DNA of 6,724 nucleotides, from assembly GCA_003485885.1 (NCBI GenBank), contig DNHM01000143.1:285-7008 (forward strand), given 5' to 3'. The notes under the pieces were generated by a model. That model had not been told where the DNA came from. It saw nothing but the letters and a program-made list of their open reading frames with translations, and ran no database searches. A program made the translations under genes and the position numbers. Below, piece after piece: positions 4,862 through 6,724 of this stretch. The stretch is from Acidimicrobiaceae bacterium. Its GTDB lineage: Bacteria > Actinomycetota > Acidimicrobiia > Acidimicrobiales > UBA10347. How positions within the stretch are numbered: the first letter of the stretch is position 1; each line of letters begins with the position of its first letter.

Positions 4862-5875
4862 CTAGCTGTTCGCTGCTGCGAGGGTGAACAGATCCTCGAA
4901 GGCCGCGATGCCTTTGGGCTCGCCAGGTTGTGCGATACGGAAGGCGATGACCTCGTCGGCAAATCCCTCGTAGTCGGCCAGGCGATCAAGGCAGTCACTC
5001 ACCGAACCGGTGATGGTCATCGTGTCGACGACCTCGTCTGGCACGAGCGCCATTGCTTCGCGCAGCTCGCCCTTAGGCACCAGTTCAGCAGCCTGGTCCG
5101 CGAACTCGGTGAACCCGAGCTGTCGTAACTGCGAGTCATAGTACGGGTGCGGCACGGGATGGAAAAGTTCGCAGATGGACTTCTTCACCGCGTCGCGGGC
5201 TTTGTCGACATCCTCGTTCACGCTGACCATGGCAGCCATCGGAAACGCTATTTCGTCGGCACTTCGCCCTACGGCTTCAGCCGCTGCTTGAGCGTTTGGG
5301 CGCACGATGTCGCGCAAGAACTCGACCGACGACATGATGCCGACCCCTACCCCGTCAGACACCTCACCGGCGAGCTTGACCATGTTCGGGCCAGATGCCG
5401 ACAGGTAGACCGGGATACTCGAGCTCGTTGGCTCAAACGATGCTCGCCATCGGATGCTGTGGTTGCTTCCGTTGTGCCGCACTGCTTCGCCCCGTTTTCC
5501 TGCAGCAACTGCCCGCACGATCGTGACGAAGTCGCGCATCTTGGCGATCGGCCCCGACATGTCCGCGCCCATGTACCACTCATTGAAGTGTTTGTTTCCA
5601 GTCCCGACTCCCAGCACGAATCTGCCGCCGCTGAGCTCGTCGAGGTCACGAGCCACCATGCCAGTGAGCCACGGCTCTCGGGCGTAGGCGTTGACGACAT
5701 AGGTTCCGACACGACAGTCGGTCGTCGCTCCAATCACCGCCGCAGCAGGAACACTCGCGCTACGTCCTGCTTCGACCACGTACATCGAATCGAAACCGGC
5801 TGCCTCTCCCCTGCCCGCCAGGTCCACGATCATTTCGAGCGAGTCTTCAAACCCCAGTGCCAAACCAAGTCGCAT
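4862..5875 (-). CDS. Luciferase-like (LLM class) F420-dependent oxidoreductase
   Basis: The 337-aa protein is a bacterial-luciferase-fold TIM barrel. This family binds coenzyme F420 or FMN and reduces or oxygenates small organic substrates in the cytosol. The evidence is the N-terminal strand MRLGLAL followed by LAGRGEAAGFDSMYVVE (about 19-35), the hallmark DELSGGRFVLGVGTGN at 79-94, and IPVYLSASGPNMVKLAGEVSDG (about 154-175), the usual cofactor-phosphate region. Length is normal and nothing is missing. AGGAAG lies 5 nt before ATG 5875. F420 is favoured over FMN because of the actinobacterial setting and the overall resemblance to MER-like and glucose-6-phosphate-dehydrogenase-like members, but residues alone do not prove the cofactor. 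It is divergent from the phytanoyl-CoA dioxygenase-family gene across 61 bp, so shared control is possible. The substrate is unknown. Confidence 0.9.
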   Translation of the reverse strand: MRLGLALGFEDSLEMIVDLAGRGEAAGFDSMYVVEAGRSASVPAAAVIGATTDCRVGTYVVNAYAREPWLTGMVARDLDELSGGRFVLGVGTGNKHFNEWYMGADMSGPIAKMRDFVTIVRAVAAGKRGEAVRHNGSNHSIRWRASFEPTSSSIPVYLSASGPNMVKLAGEVSDGVGVGIMSSVEFLRDIVRPNAQAAAEAVGRSADEIAFPMAAMVSVNEDVDKARDAVKKSICELFHPVPHPYYDSQLRQLGFTEFADQAAELVPKGELREAMALVPDEVVDTMTITGSVSDCLDRLADYEGFADEVIAFRIAQPGEPKGIAAFEDLFTLAAANS

Positions 5876-5936
5876 GACTTCTTCCTAACACGTCACGAGT
5901 CACATTCGTAGATGCAGATCATGGCAAAGTAGGTAG

Positions 5937-6724
5937 ATGCCTCTTGCACTGGAACCTGAGCAGATCGCCAGCTATCACGCTGATGGCTGGCTTTCACCAC
6001 TTGATTTGCTGAGCGCCGACCAGGTCGCAGCGGCGCGGGCCAACCTCGAGGCGTTCGAAGCCAACCACGGTCCCCTGTCCGGTCGGGCCGAACGCTCACG
6101 GGCCTATCTGCCATTCAGCTGGGTCGACGACATCATGCGTCACCCCACACTTGTCGACATGGTCGAAGATCTGATCGGCCCCGACATTCTGTGTTGGAAT
6201 GCGATCTTCTGGATCAAGGAACCCGGAGCGGAAAGTTTCGTCGGTTGGCACCAGGATGCGGCCTATTGGGGATTGGACAACCGAGAACTTGTCAGTGTCT
6301 GGGTGGCGCTTGCCGACGCCAGTGAAGAGGCAGGATGCATGAGTGTGCTTCCGGGGAGCCACCAGGTCGACATGACCCACGATGAAACCTACGACGAGGA
6401 CAATCTCCTGACTCGCGGCCAGCACATTTACGACATCAACTCAGCCAACATCGTCGCCATGCCGCTGCGACCTGGTCAGGTGTCGTTTCACAACATTGGG
6501 ACAGCTCACGGCTCGGGAACAAACAGCACCAAGGATCGCCGCATCGGTCTATCGCTGCACTACATGCCCACTCACACTCGGCAAACGCTGGCCGATTGGG
6601 ATAGCGCAGCCCTCGTTCGTGGTACCGACGTGCACAATCATTTTGACCATGCGCCTCGGCCCACCACTGACCGGGATCCAGCGATCATGGAATACCACGC
6701 AAGGTCTTCCGAAGCGCTCCGCAA
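5937..6724 (+). CDS. Phytanoyl-CoA dioxygenase (PhyH) family oxygenase, cut by right edge
   Basis: The 262 visible residues form a PhyH-type Fe(II)/2-oxoglutarate oxygenase. Iron ligands are His105 and Asp107 (WHQDAAYWG) and His191 (TAHGSG). An Arg at 201 or 202 (RRIGLSLHYMP), about ten residues further on, would bind the 2-oxoglutarate carboxylate. SVWVALADASEEAGCM and SVLPGSH (120-142) are typical of the family. Because Asp107 is present this should be a hydroxylase, not a SyrB2-like halogenase, which has Ala or Gly there. Despite the family name, bacterial members act on diverse substrates and a CoA ester is not assured. ATG 5937 is chosen because the ATGs at 5912 and 5921 share a frame that stops at once at TAG 5927-5929. 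The AGG at 5931-5933 is very close, so initiation may be weak or leaderless. No stop codon is seen before the window ends. Confidence 0.9.
   Translation, partial: MPLALEPEQIASYHADGWLSPLDLLSADQVAAARANLEAFEANHGPLSGRAERSRAYLPFSWVDDIMRHPTLVDMVEDLIGPDILCWNAIFWIKEPGAESFVGWHQDAAYWGLDNRELVSVWVALADASEEAGCMSVLPGSHQVDMTHDETYDEDNLLTRGQHIYDINSANIVAMPLRPGQVSFHNIGTAHGSGTNSTKDRRIGLSLHYMPTHTRQTLADWDSAALVRGTDVHNHFDHAPRPTTDRDPAIMEYHARSSEALR

Noticed and set aside
5892..5903. GTCAC direct repeats 7 bp apart between the LLM and PhyH genes
   Set aside because: Two 5-bp words are not significant without conservation data.
5147..5911. Plus-strand open frame (254 codons) opposite the LLM oxidoreductase gene
   Set aside because: It is antisense to an intact family member, its translation is rich in Arg, His, Ser and Cys without domain structure, and it would overlap the whole divergent region.
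6243..6262. Possible non-haem iron halogenase in place of a hydroxylase
   Set aside because: The iron-binding motif is HQD with the carboxylate ligand present, whereas halogenases of the SyrB2 type replace it with Ala or Gly.
6096..6425. Minus-strand open frame inside the PhyH-family gene
   Set aside because: The plus-strand frame carries the full HxD...H motif set; the antisense frame has no family signature.

Overview
The window looks like chromosomal DNA of an actinobacterium, possibly of the Acidimicrobiia type. GC content is moderately high, GTG and TTG starts are used, and there are an F420-type luciferase-like oxidoreductase, a DinB-fold protein and two Fe(II)/2-oxoglutarate oxygenases. 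No phage, transposon, CRISPR, rRNA or tRNA signature was seen. The taxonomic guess is an inference from gene content only.

Layout, left to right. A TauD/TfdA-like dioxygenase runs off the left edge on the minus strand (1-381). Next comes a minus-strand TetR-family repressor gene (468-1106). It is transcribed away from a plus-strand pair, a polyhydroxyalkanoate (PHA) synthase gene phaC (1215-2906) and an intracellular PHA depolymerase gene phaZ (2931-3791), which are 24 bp apart. A GC-rich hairpin separates phaZ from a convergent DinB-family gene on the minus strand (3827-4336). Divergent from dinB is a short unrecognised gene with a basic, probably disordered tail (4439-4801). A long hairpin (about 4815-4859) separates it from a convergent luciferase-like oxidoreductase gene (4862-5875, minus). 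The right edge holds a plus-strand phytanoyl-CoA dioxygenase-family gene (5937 onward) that is cut by the window end.

The core of the window is a compact PHA storage module: repressor, synthase, depolymerase. The synthase resembles the class II (Pseudomonas, medium-chain-length) enzymes in its lipase-box region, catalytic residue spacing, C-terminal blocks and N-terminal sequence. The depolymerase resembles Pseudomonas intracellular PhaZ. The set therefore recalls the Pseudomonas phaC1-phaZ-phaC2-phaD locus, but it is rearranged, has one synthase, and sits among actinobacterial genes. The synthase carries Thr and Gln at two positions that, in Pseudomonas PhaC1, are known to tune monomer chain length.

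The tetR-phaC intergenic region holds a perfect inverted repeat (TGTCAA-8 bp-TTGACA). Its two arms are also consensus-like -35 boxes for the two divergent genes. This suggests one operator through which the repressor could shut off both itself and the PHA operon. All gaps between genes are shorter than 110 bp, so there is no long gene-free stretch.
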